From Triatoma infestans (Eukaryota; Arthropoda; Insecta; Hemiptera; Reduviidae), in the NCBI GenBank assembly GCA_011037195.1, contig JAAEAF010005026.1, forward strand, positions 1 through 64,000: a stretch of 64,000 nucleotides of DNA, given 5' to 3'. The notes under the pieces are model-generated. The model saw nothing but the letters and a program-made list of their open reading frames with translations. It searched no databases and was not told the DNA's origin. Positions 14,380-24,082 of this stretch are shown piece after piece. The position numbers were made by a program, and so were the translations under genes. The stretch's first letter is position 1. Each line of letters opens with the position of its first letter.

Positions 14380-17300
14380 CGACTTTCTCTTACTGCAGTT
14401 CACAAATAATAAGTGAAAAACTTTCTACAAACTAATAATTTGTTCTAAATTTTTATTTGTCTTCAATGATATAGCAATAGCAGTACCTTTAACTTAATGT
14501 AACGACTTTTTTTGGAGAAAGTATAACCCCAAAAGCGTCTGAAATGAAATTTCACGGCGAAATGTTTCCAAAAAAAAAAGTTGTAACTCTGATATATAAG
14601 TTTAAAGAAAATCGTTGGAATTATTAGCCTTTTGATATCATGAGTAAATTTAAACCGTTTTCCAAGAAAATTTTTAACCCTATGGCAAATCTTTATCTAT
14701 GAAGAGCCCAAAGATAACGCATTAGATCTTCAACTGGAAGAGCATTGTTGTTAAAGAAGACAGGAAAAACAGTAGTATCGTAAATGTCAGATAGTAAGTA
14801 TGTCTTTTAAAAGATCGTGGCGAGTCAGAGAATTTGTTCTTTTTTTTAATTTGCCCACTTTTGTCGCCCATGTCCTTATATTATGTAAATGTTTCTGTAA
14901 CCTTCAAAACTGGTGTGAGTTTGTGCTTGCGGGATCAGGAGGTACTACTCCATAGCGGTAGTCACTTATCAAATTATGAGAAAAGAGAAGTTACTGTGAC
15001 GATATCGACCAGCAAAAAACCTTTCTGAAAGTTCTTTAGATGTTAAAATCAATTTTTTTTCATGGTGGTAAAAGGGCCTCCTCAATTGCTAGAGGCAAGT
15101 TTGTGAAATATTACAAAGAGGTCTAGACATCACTAACAGATGGTGTCTTTCTGTGGGGTTGGGAATCAACCCAACGAAAACCACGGTGGTTCCTTTTACA
15201 AGGCGCATGACTCTTCCACATCTGAAAAGCATCCAGTTAGCTGGAGTTGACTTAGAGTGGAAGAAGGAAGTTAAATATCTTGGAGTAACTCTGGATAGTA
15301 AGCTCCAATGGAATAGGCATGTTGAATTAACTGCCAGTAAGGCTACTCGCGCTCTCATGGTGTGTAGGAGGGTGGAGGGCAAGTCCTGGGGATGCCCTCC
15401 TCGCATTCTTATCTGGATGTACACCATGATGGTGAGACCTATCATCATCTACGGCGCAGTAGCGTGGTATAGCAAGAATCAAGATTGCAAAAGTACAGCG
15501 CCTTCTCGTGCTTATGCACGGCGGGACGCAATGAGGACCGAGTTCCCACAGCCGGGATTGAGTCATTCTCAATCGCACACCGCTCCACTTAGTGGTTGGA
15601 AATAGGGTGGCTGAGGGATCCTCTCAGGGAGGAGAAATATAGCTTCGTTAGGAAGCTTTAGACGAAGCTAAGTACGAAAAGTGAGTGGGAGCCTGGAAGA
15701 AACACCCAGAATACCCATGGGTAGGTTTCCTAGCATCTTCCAGGCGGAAATTTACGCTATTGGAAGGTGCGCACAGTTGAACCTTGATCGAGGATATCGG
15801 AATCAGGAGATAGTTATCCTATCCGACAGTCAGGCGGCCATTAAAGCACTGAGCTCTTATGCAATCAGTTCTAAAATGGTATGGGAATGCCTAGGCAAGC
15901 TTAACGACCTAGGCAGAAGTAATAGGGTTACACTACATTGGGTGCCGGGACATGTCAACGTGGAGGGTAATGAGGTAGCCGACACCCTGGCAAAAGAAGG
16001 CGCTGTATCTCTTCTTATTGGCCAGAGCCCTTTTGTGGAGTCAGTGACCAAGTATTTCTAGAAGAAATCAAGGAGGAGGTTGTTGGAACACCATCCCGGG
16101 ACTGAGGCAGGCCAAGGTCTGTCTGGGTGGCTATAACCAGAAAAGGTCGAAAGCCTTCATCAGTCTGAGTAAGAATAGGATCCGTATCCTTACGGGATTC
16201 CTCACGGGGCATTGCAGTCTCAGGGGGCACCTGAGAAAGCTTGGCCTAGAAGATGACGGTGCATGCAGATTCTGTGGAGAAATGGAGGAAACTCCGATAA
16301 ATCTCCTTACGGACTGTGACGCCGTCATTCAAAGAAGTAGTCAGGGTTGTTACCAGATATGGGAGGAAGAAATACCTACCCTAGAACTTTCCAGGATCCT
16401 GGGATTCCTCAGGGAGCTAAACCTGGAGAGGGTGCTATAGATGAGCTAGCTCATCTTGGGCACCAGAGGGGGGTACAATAGATCAAACATAAATGGTCGC
16501 AGTAAGAACCCCTTAAAAAAAAAAAAAGCCTCCTCTCGAATTAATAAAAAAATAAGATAACGTTTTATTGATCGCACCAAAACATCATTCAGACTATTTT
16601 TTTTTTCTTGATATTTAGTGCAGAATACTTGGAGCCAGCATTCAGAAAGTTGTGGTGGTCAACACCAATCGCCGGTGCATATTAACAGTCATACTGCCTT
16701 ACCATTGGCTATTCCAGCATTAGAAACTATCGGATTTCATAATCTGTTACCCAGGCCAATTTCTATTACTAATAATGGTCATTCAGGTAAGAAAATGTTC
16801 AAAATTATATAAAGTTAGTGAAATAAGTGCATTAGATTTGTTAGAAAACATTATATAACTTTGAAAATATCCAATGTTTAATAAAAATTGCCTGTGAGTA
16901 ATTTCAAATGAAATAAAATGTACTTATATTAAATAATATACTTCATAAATTGTTTTTTTTAATATTTATTTTTAGTTGATATTAGGCCACTTAATTTAGG
17001 ATATGCCAGCATATTTGGAGCCCTACTAAATGGTGTGTACGAAGTAGAAGGAATACATTTTCATTGGGGTAAAAAAAATAATAGAGGAAGTGAACATGTA
17101 ATTAACGATATTAAGTATGTAATTTTAATCTATACCAGTTTATGTGTTAAGCAGAATAAAGAAAATGAGATAATTATTCGAAATTAGTTTGAAAAATAGG
17201 TTTTTTTTAAATTGAATTTAGATTTACTACCGTTATTATAGACGGTTCTTGTTTAGGTAACACTGTTGCACAATCTCCATTAAATAAAAATTTATTTAAC

Positions 17301-20300
17301 ATTTTTACTTTTTCGATTTCTAATTTTTAAGATATTGTTCGCACGTACAAGATGCAGTCTGTAGTTTGATGATGGGTCTGGGAAGATCTTTCTGCTAAAA
17401 ATATACATATATTGCTTTGTATGCAGGAGATATAAAGGTGTTTGTATCTGCTCGGATAGCCAGGCTGCGTTGAAGGCACTTAATTCATGTGTCTTCACTT
17501 CCAGATTGGTGTTGGAATGTTCTAGAAGACTGGAAGATCTTTCTTCATTAAAGGATGTGCTTCTGGTCTGGGTTCCAGGTCATATGGGAATTTTTTGGAA
17601 TGAGGAGGTGGATAGGTTTGCCAAATTAGGTGCCTCTCTCCCTTTCATTGGTCCAGAGCCTGCTGTTGGTGTGTCTTCTGACACATGTTTGTCGGGCTTT
17701 CAGACGACACTTTCAGCTTTCACTCCATAAGGATGAGTGCAGTGGATTGTCGGCAGTTTAAAATGCTCATTGGGGGCCCGGACGGAGCTTTGAGCAGTGG
17801 GGTCCGATGTCTTTCACGGACCTCCCTCAGGTATCTGGTTGGATTCCTCACTGGGCATTGTGGTTTAAGGAGGCATCTCTATATAATGGGACTTGTGCCT
17901 GACCCCTTTTGTAGAGTTTGTGAAACTGAGGAAGAAACACCCATGCATCTGATGACGAATTGTTTGGGTTGTGAGGAGATTAGGTTTAGGAACTTCGGCC
18001 GGAATAGGATGTCGGTAGAGGATCTTAAGCTGTGTTCTTTTAAGGTTTTGGTCTGATTTGTTCGGTCTGTTGTGAAACTTAGATGGTTGAATCCTGGGCC
18101 TGGATTTGTATTCTAGTCCCAGTGGTTGTTATTCTTTAGGGGTAGCTATATGGGCCCTGGGGGGCTTTGGATAGCGTAGGGTTTTGCCCTCCCCTTTCGC
18201 GAATAATAATAATAATGCAGGAGATATGAAGGAAATAAGACATGATTTTTTTAGTACGCAACATATGAATTGCGAACGTAAACTGTTGCTTACCTTAAAA
18301 CCCTGAGACTAAAACTCCTAGTTAATTAGCTTAAGAAAAGCCTATATTTTGAAAATATGAGAACAAGGTTTAACTCCTTTATTGATTTACCCAATAAAAT
18401 TCACATAAAAGAATCATTAGTTCTCTCAATAGTATCATTAAACTTCATTAATTCAAGCAACCTTAACCCCTCTCACCCAACCCATTATTTTAATGCATTA
18501 AAAAGAATGCTATAAACTATACAACCATTAAAATAACCCTTGAAAAGAAAATCAAATAATTAAGAGATAAAGGCAAAAATGTCCTCCAAGTCAGATTGAT
18601 TAACTTATCATAACGATAACGAGGTAAAGTCCCAAGAACTCAAATAAAACCAAAGACTATAAAAGTCAGTTTAAAAAACAAACACAAAAGAGAATACACA
18701 TCACAGCCCAAAAACTAACATAACACAAAAATCTCATTAATATAATATTTATATTCTCAGACAAAAAAATAAAAGCAAAACCATCTCTTCTATACTCAAC
18801 ATAAAAACCAAAAACCAACTCTCACTCACTATCAGCAAAATCAAAAGGCGAACGATTAGTTTCTGCCAAACAAGAAGAAAACCAACCCAAAATAATTGGG
18901 AAAACAAAATACTCTTGATACCTCAAAAAAATTAACAAAATTAAAAATAAAACAAAAACCAATATACAAATAAAAATCAAAGCCATTCTAACCTCATAAG
19001 AAATATCTGGAATTTTATCCGTCGTCATGCATATTTATATTGTTCCTGACCGGTTTCGGATTTTCATCCATCGTCAGAGCAAATTAATCAACTTTGTGTA
19101 AATAGTTCATTTCAACTCAATGTTTCTGTTACAATCACACTTGTTGGGTTGTATATATGTATACATTAAGTTGAAGTGAACTCTCTACACGAACTTGGTG
19201 AATCTTGACGTCAGGAACAATATAAATATGCATCTACAATGGATAAAATACCAGATGTTATCCAGCAATACGTACCCATCCACATATTCATAAGAAACAG
19301 TTTGAGCCACCGAACGCAAGCCACCTGAGTGAGCATAAAATAGAGTTAGATCTTCACCCAGACAACAAAACCCCATAAATTCCTATGCTCGTACAACAAA
19401 GAAAAAATAAAACCCCAAAACTAAAGTTATAAACATTTATCATATAAGGAAATAAAACCCATAATGAAAATGATATTAATATAATCACAGGAGAAAAATA
19501 ATTAATAATAAGATTACAAAAATAAGGATAAGTCTGTTCCTTAAAAAAAAAGAAGCTTAATTCGTTCAGAAAAAGGCTGCAATAAACCTGTATACCCTAC
19601 TTTATCTTCTTACGCAAATGAATATTATTGAGCTTGTTAACTCCGCCTAATCTCCCAAATAATTTATATAAAAATGTTGCAACTTCGATATATAAGCAAG
19701 CCCCTTACACACAAACAAGTAACAGATGTCTTAAACAAGTCTTAAATCAACAAATGAACAATAATCTAAAATCTGCAAAAAGTTTTTTAAATCAACTGGT
19801 GAACAAGCATTTCTTATCCGTTTAATAACAATAAGTTACATACGGCCAGCGTTACAGCTCATCGCTCTCCACTCTTTCTTAATCTTTACTATCTCTTCTT
19901 ACCCAGTAACCATGAAAATACATTGTGATTAACAATATCTATATCGTGTCTCTTCTTTTACCCTGCCAACCTCAAACGAAAATGAAAATATAATTTCAAA
20001 CTTTAATCAAACAGTAATGTAGCACGTCCAGTGATTGTGGTACTTAAAGGGAATATCTAATTTTATCTTCTTACGATTTCTCATTTTTTATTCACATATG
20101 TAGTAGACCTTCTGAGAAACGCAAAAAAACACGCACACAAATTTATAAAACTTGTATTTCGAAAACAGGAAATTATTGCACAATAAGCCAATAAAATAAT
20201 AAACCAATAAAGAAAGTAAAAAAAATTAGATAAAAAGTTTGATTCAAATGTAGTATTCTTTGTGCAACGACTAAATGTCTGATTGAAATGTATAAAGAAT

Positions 20301-21743
20301 CCAAAAGTAATTGATGATTTATTTTAATTTAAATAATAAAGTCAGATGATTTTCATTGTTGGCCGTTAGTTGTATGATGAAACAAGAATTTGTTGGCTTA
20401 TCAACAATTATGTATTTTGTATGTGTTTTGTGTTATAATTTTTCTCTTTATTTTTTTATTGTTCCTGAAGAAGGCAAACAAAGTTTGTCGAAACGTCGAA
20501 CTTGTTCATTATTAGAAAGCAATTACAAAAATTTTTTTGTTTTGTTTTGTGTTTTTTACCTTGAATTGGTCGATAAGCCAACAAATTCTTGTTTTCATCT
20601 TAAATGATAAAGGATTTGTCCCATACCCAGATTGATCATGCCTCACCAACAGGAATATAAGTGCATCTCTAAATATTATATTTTAATAAACATTTCTTTG
20701 TATTAGATTTGCTATGGAAATGCATATTGTTTCAAGAAACAAAAATTACACTACGATCCAAGAAGCGCTCACACATGATGATGGCTTAGCAGTTCTGGCA
20801 TTTTTCTTTAATGTAAACAAATTTTGATGTAAACCTTTATTTAATTTATATAACAATTAAATTTAGGCATATCCGAATTAATTTTTCATTGGATTTCAGG
20901 TTAGAGAAGAAGATAATCCAGCGCTAAGACCACTTATACAAGATATGAGTTTGATTCAACCTGAAGGAAGTGTAGCTTATTTAACAAATTCTTTTACATT
21001 AGCATCGCTTATGCCACGAAATATGGATTTGTTTTATACGTATCGTGGTTCATTAACAACGCCACCATGTTCTGAAGTTGTTACATGGATTGTATTCCCG
21101 GATCCAATGCCAGTCTCCATATCTCAAGTAACTTTAAAACAATCAAATGATCAAATTCAAAGTCTGCATAAAACTAGTAACAAAAGCCTTATCTTTTAAA
21201 ATAGGCCAAGTTTATAACATCCAATAGTTTTACTCAAAAACTATTTTAGAAAGAAAGAAAATAGTTCCTTTCTTTATTATTATAATCTTATCAGCTCTTT
21301 TTTTTGACACTTCCTTAATATGTTATATAAAATCTGGAGCGACCAGCACTTTCTCACAGATCGAAGTTCTCCAAAATTAGCATATTTATTAAATGTTCAG
21401 TGCCCTTATTACGGTAGTAGAACTAATTCGACTAACTAATTCGACCAAAAAAGTTAGAATATTCTATTGAATGATAATATTTGAATATATAAAATGGAGA
21501 TAATTTATTATTATAACAACCTTTTAATAATTAATTATCTTTCTTTCTTTTTTCCAGATGGTCAAATTCAGACAGCTTTCTAATAGAAATGGTTATATAT
21601 CAGATAATTTTCGCAGAATTCAGCTTCGTGGTCATAGAAGAATATTTGTTAGACGTTTTCCCACTGTAGTAGCTACATACAAAAGTAGTTATAGAAATGT
21701 AAGCTCACCTCATTTTTGGGGGATTTTACTTCAAAAGATATAA
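4140..21743 (+). CDS. Secreted alpha-carbonic anhydrase, seven exons
   Basis: Zinc enzyme for CO2 hydration to bicarbonate. Exons: 4140-4173, 8059-8106, 16619-16786, 16976-17114, 20707-20812, 20900-21127, 21558-21743, about 302 residues, all junctions GT-AG and in phase. The core (exons 3-7) is unmistakable. Zinc ligands are His111 and His113 in HFHWG and His136 in MEMH; Glu123 in GSEH, Thr218 in SLTTPPC and the proton-shuttle His82 in NNGHS are all present, so it should be catalytically active rather than a carbonic anhydrase-related protein. The first two tiny exons encode a hydrophobic leader of about 27 residues. They are inferred from phase match and hydrophobicity and are less certain (about 0.6). 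A polyadenylation signal lies at 21807. Introns 1, 2 and 4 (3.9, 8.5 and 3.6 kb) hold nearly all the transposons of the left third. Confidence 0.92.
4376..5742 (+). repeat. 1-kb noncoding repeat family, copy 3 plus a reversed fragment
   Basis: A minus-orientation fragment (4376-4740: ACTTCCGGTTT, then AGTTGTAGCT) is followed directly by a full plus copy. The plus copy has the hairpin CTCTTACTCCTAGTAAGAGG at 4745-4764, a TG microsatellite at 4870-4890, tandem units and the end TGTGAGTGTTTCACACCAGA at 5720-5740. It sits in intron 1 of the carbonic anhydrase. The 122-residue frame at 4861-5229 is a shadow. Confidence 0.9.
6170..6680 (-). mobile_element. Mariner transposase relic (SETMAR type)
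   Basis: Minus-strand translation in broken frames gives [17 protein letters not shown], then [36 protein letters not shown] and [20 protein letters not shown]. These are the mariner [16 protein letters not shown] and KLxxRWxKC motifs. There are stops and an internal deletion between the helix-turn-helix part and the catalytic end. It sits in carbonic anhydrase intron 1, and neighbouring sequence to about 6960 may belong to it. Confidence 0.85.
8604..9592 (+). repeat. 1-kb noncoding repeat family, copy 4
   Basis: The cleanest full copy. The hairpin is at 8606-8632, then CACCGGAAATATCCGTTTTG; the microsatellite is reduced to a few TG. Unit starts lie at about 8911 (GATTTTCTCAAATGGGTCC), 9203 (AATTTTCTCAAAAATGGCTC) and 9488 (TTTCGACGAATTTCATT), spacing about 290 bp. 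It ends GTGAGTGTTTCACACCAGA at 9572-9590. Confidence 0.92.
9600..10600. other. Unassigned intron sequence
   Basis: Part of carbonic anhydrase intron 2. Contains an (AAAT)n run at 10010-10040 and T-runs; no coding or known repeat recognised. Confidence 0.3.
10611..11330 (-). mobile_element. RTE-like non-LTR ORF C-terminus, interrupted
   Basis: The minus strand encodes [19 protein letters not shown], then [19 protein letters not shown] (11020-11307), and resumes at 10757-10611 with [19 protein letters not shown] and [10 protein letters not shown]. This is the usual C-terminal end of RTE-like endonuclease/RT proteins. A repeat of about 265 bp (10760-11020) interrupts it and recurs at 17378-18436. 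Confidence 0.8.
10760..11020 (-). repeat. 265-bp repeat within the RTE-like relic
   Basis: From CAATAGTAG/GAGAACTAATG to TTCCCAGACCCAGC; noncoding. It shares about 90% of its bases by eye with the inverted copy at 17378-17438 plus 18215-18436, where a LINE has split it. Confidence 0.75.
11642..13138 (+). mobile_element. 5'-truncated I-like LINE with RNase H and (AAT)n tail
   Basis: Frame-broken RT thumb ([19 protein letters not shown]), RNase H ([15 protein letters not shown], the DSQAA motif) and a Cys-rich knuckle region ([15 protein letters not shown]). It ends in AATAATAATAATAA at 13123-13138. The flanks share AAAATGTCT (11633-11641 and 13137-13145), a likely target-site duplication. Several stops show it is dead. 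The TAA-type tail and RNase H suggest the I or a related clade. Confidence 0.85.
13146..14328. other. Unassigned intron sequence
   Basis: Carbonic anhydrase intron 2 continues; no open frame of interest and no known repeat seen. Confidence 0.3.
14329..14640 (-). repeat. 1-kb noncoding repeat family, 5' fragment with (AC)n
   Basis: Begins TCTGGTGAGAAAC at 14331, then an (AC)n run at 14341-14375, ACTTTCTCTTACTGCAG, and diverged unit sequence with AGAAAATCGTTGGA near 14605. The hairpin end is missing. Confidence 0.75.
15069..16528 (+). mobile_element. 5'-truncated LINE with RNase H, poly(A) tail
   Basis: RT thumb: [17 protein letters not shown], then [20 protein letters not shown] and [17 protein letters not shown]. 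RNase [17 protein letters not shown], then [20 protein letters not shown]. The Cys-rich end is [15 protein letters not shown]. It has stops and frameshifts near 15480 and 16060 and finishes in A(13) near 16516. It sits in carbonic anhydrase intron 2, only 90 bp before exon 3. Confidence 0.88.
17439..18214 (+). mobile_element. 5'-truncated LINE with (AAT)n tail and TSD
   Basis: RNase H to 3' end only: [48 protein letters not shown], then [18 protein letters not shown]. Tail GAATAATAATAATAAT (18201-18214). It is flanked by an 18-bp direct repeat with one mismatch (ATGCAGGAGATATAAAGG at 17421-17438; ATGCAGGAGATATGAAGG at 18215-18232), so it inserted into the older 265-bp repeat. Lies in carbonic anhydrase intron 4. 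Confidence 0.9.
19004..19287 (-). mobile_element. Hammerhead-bearing noncoding element inside the NUMT
   Basis: The insert is bounded by a 10-bp duplication TCATAAGAAA at 18994-19003 and 19288-19297; ND1 reads through once one copy and the insert are ignored. Internally 19027-19051 and 19207-19231 are near-perfect inverted repeats, and the ends share TCTGGAATTTTATCC with its inverse near 19240-19255. It carries a hammerhead-like motif on the minus strand (19045-19080) and no open frame. A related stretch occurs at 60845-60905. Likely a Penelope-like or retrozyme-like nonautonomous element. Confidence 0.75.
19045..19080 (-). ncRNA. Hammerhead-ribozyme-like motif
   Basis: Read on the minus strand: core CTGACGA, one extra T, a helix II hairpin GGAT-GAAA-ATCC, then GAAA, the palindrome ACCGGT and the cleavage triplet GTC. 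Helix I pairs weakly (two pairs, one mismatch, two pairs). The core matches the known CUGANGA...GAAA...NUH consensus. Confidence 0.6.
20461..20501 (+). ncRNA. Hammerhead-ribozyme-like motif
   Basis: Helix I GTTC (20461-20464) pairs with GAAC (20498-20501). Core CTGAAGA (20465-20471) is followed by an extra A. Helix II GGCAAAC pairs with GTTTGTC around an AAA loop (one G-T pair). GAAA (20490-20493) is followed by C and the triplet GTC (20495-20497). Helix III is only A-U and C-G without a loop, which can form only between two molecules. It lies in a small unassigned repeat in carbonic anhydrase intron 4. Resembles Penelope-type hammerheads. Confidence 0.65.
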
Positions 21744-21806
21744 TAACATTTTATACAAATTATTGAATTATGCTAGTCAAAATATTATGTAAATCATGTA
21801 AATTCA

Positions 21807-21812
21807 AATAAA
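21807..21812 (+). terminator. Polyadenylation signal, carbonic anhydrase
   Basis: AATAAA 64 bp after the stop codon at 21743, followed by T-rich sequence. Confidence 0.6.
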
Positions 21813-21941
21813 ATCGTTTAATTTTTTTTGTTTTTGTTTTTATTCACTGCACTATACCTATTAATAATTTACAAAATATAATCATCATTCATTAGAAGAA
21901 AAGAAAGCAAAGATAAAAATTACAACTTTTAAAATATAAAA

Positions 21942-22275
21942 ATCTGGTGTGATATTGATAGTTATAAAAGATACTGCAATAGATAGTTATAATTGACGAA
22001 TTTTCTTCAAACTTATAATTTTACTAAATGTTCAGTTATTACATCAATGGGTGGAATCTGCTTAATGAAACTTTAAGGTAAGTATGACTTTTTAACTTCT
22101 CCAAAACTGCTCTGCGATTTTTCTGTTTTTGAGTTATGCTCATATATATGTACAATGTTAATACCAACTTTTAAAAACCATTTTCGGACTCACGATTCTC
22201 AAATCATGCATTTCATGAAAACTCAATTTCGAAAATTAGCAATACTTCCTCTTGCCAAAAGTAAGAAAGTAAACA
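21942..22275 (-). repeat. 1-kb noncoding repeat family, deleted copy
   Basis: Starts TCTGGTGTGATATTG at 21942 and ends with AATACTTCCTCTTGCC, then AAGTAAGAAAGTAAA near 22240-22275; the middle is heavily deleted and diverged. Lies just downstream of the carbonic anhydrase 3' end. Confidence 0.65.
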
Positions 22276-24082
22276 ATATTTAAAAAAAAATTAATAAAAA
22301 ATAAAATGTTAACATGTGAATTCAACAGGAAATGTTTACAAACAATATAGATAAAGCCATCAAATAATTTTTTTTCTATTTCAAATTCTGGAAGTCGGGG
22401 TTTTCTTGCGAAATGAATGTTCACATAGGACACGGATCGGTTTATTATGTACCTTGATTTTCTCTCACAACTCTGTATTATCATTTATTGCCAGGGCTGA
22501 AACATAAGATATCTCTAAACCCAACTTCGATATCCACAATTTTCTTTCACTCAAACGACTTTCTCTTGCGAGTCTCACTTTTCTAATTGACAACTTTCTT
22601 TAAAGCCGACATTTTTACAAGACGTTTAGTTCCCGTATCTATCACCAGGTTCTACTTATACTGAAATCATATTATTATGCCTGCGAAAACTTTTTAGACG
22701 AAATTACATCGAAAAATAATGTTTTATATCATTACCACTACGTTAAGAATGGCAAAGCCCCATGACCCAAAGACCTGCCAAGTAATATTCAGCTCTGATT
22801 CCAACTCTTCCTTTTTTTGACTTCTAACTTGGACTCCGTTATTTATTGACCTTTCCATTAACATTATAGCGCTGATAAAAGTTCTGAGCGTTTGCCTCCT
22901 GCCAATATAGCGCAACTACTGTAGCAACGACTCTAGAAACGAGTAAAGTGCTTTACCTCGTAAATTTTAACATAATAACGTCCTACCATAGTATAATTTG
23001 TTAAGATGATAAATACCCTTTAAATTGGCAAATCAATGCATATTTTTAGCCAACTTATTTAAGGATTACCTTACGTACGCAAACTATTCTAAGAGTTATC
23101 AGGCTGCTTATGCAAGCCATAAGGAACAGACTAGATACATAATAATTTGGTTCGCACAAATCTCACCCAGGGGTAATGTTTTTATTTTTAATCCAAATGA
23201 ATTCTCATCTCTAGGCGTCGAAAATAAGAGTAGTTATATGAATACAGCTAGATTTCTATTGTTACGTATAATTATGAATCGTCTGTGCTTGAAATAAAAT
23301 GCTAGAGAGAATGGAAAGGTCACAAGTCAAATTGGATCTTTCTTACCTGTTAAGTGAATAACTTATTTTTATCGAAATCACAAAAATATTAAGATTACTG
23401 TATTTGTAATTGATAACTTCTTGAACAAAGATGTTTATTGAAGTTGTATATAAAAATTAGTATAAATTAAACCTAGACGATCATAGAGAGATGAAAGTGA
23501 ACAGTGTTTTAACAAACGAAGCATTAAGTTAAACATTCTTACCTTTTTTCTCTTTACTTGTATGTCTACAGTATTATATGATTTAAAAATGAAATAAATT
23601 TCAGATTGCATCTCAGTAATTGACAGACATTCGATTCGATTACTTACAACGGTTGACTGATAATGATAGTTATAAACTGACATCACTTCAACTTTGCCTA
23701 TGATTAAATTATTATTGCCAAAAGCACAAAAAAATAAAATTCTGAAATCGAAATCTTTTTTATTGTTTGATGACATGGCCCAGTTTTTTATAAGGTATTT
23801 TATCCAGTTTATTATACAATATTTAAAATTTATTACTATATTAGGCCTAGGCGGTTCCTGTTTTTTTTGCACCAAAATACGTATTTTTTAGCAAATATAA
23901 TAACAATCTACAAATAATTGGAATTATCTTTCCTTGATGGAATATGTAATATTACCCGGTTTTATAAATTGAACTTATCGATTCCTAAATTTCAGGTTCT
24001 ATCAGTTGTTAAGCTTGTAACCTTCCGTTCTTGGTGGACAGGTTTCATTAACCTTACTACTGGTGGTTTAGTAAGTGCAAAA
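22276..24082. other. Intergenic, carbonic anhydrase to MTFMT
   Basis: Short frames on both strands (23025-23297, 23435-23875) lack recognisable domains and have AT-driven composition. No gene supported. The MTFMT promoter should lie in the last few hundred bases. Confidence 0.3.

Larger units (their letters stand above)
18480..19690 (-). pseudogene. Nuclear copy of mitochondrial ND1 (NUMT)
   Basis: On the minus strand the sequence reads as NADH dehydrogenase subunit 1 from near its N-terminus (about 19680) to its C-terminus (about 18530). Recognisable segments are [72 protein letters not shown] and LPLSLNY. Several of these need TGA as Trp and AGA/AGG as Ser, which is the invertebrate mitochondrial code, so the DNA came from mitochondria and is not a nuclear gene. 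Frameshifts occur around 19330 and 18820. It is split by a 284-bp element at 19004-19287. It lies inside intron 4 of the carbonic anhydrase. The ends are approximate; transition to tRNA-Ser/CytB sequence was not recognised. Confidence 0.9.

Noticed and set aside
18822..19376. Two minus-strand frames resembling a small membrane protein gene
   Set aside because: They are ND1 fragments in a NUMT read with the standard code.
21128..21199. Carbonic anhydrase exon 6 extended to the stop at 21199
   Set aside because: Splicing at 21127/21558 restores the conserved C-terminal FRxL segment; the extension is intron sequence.
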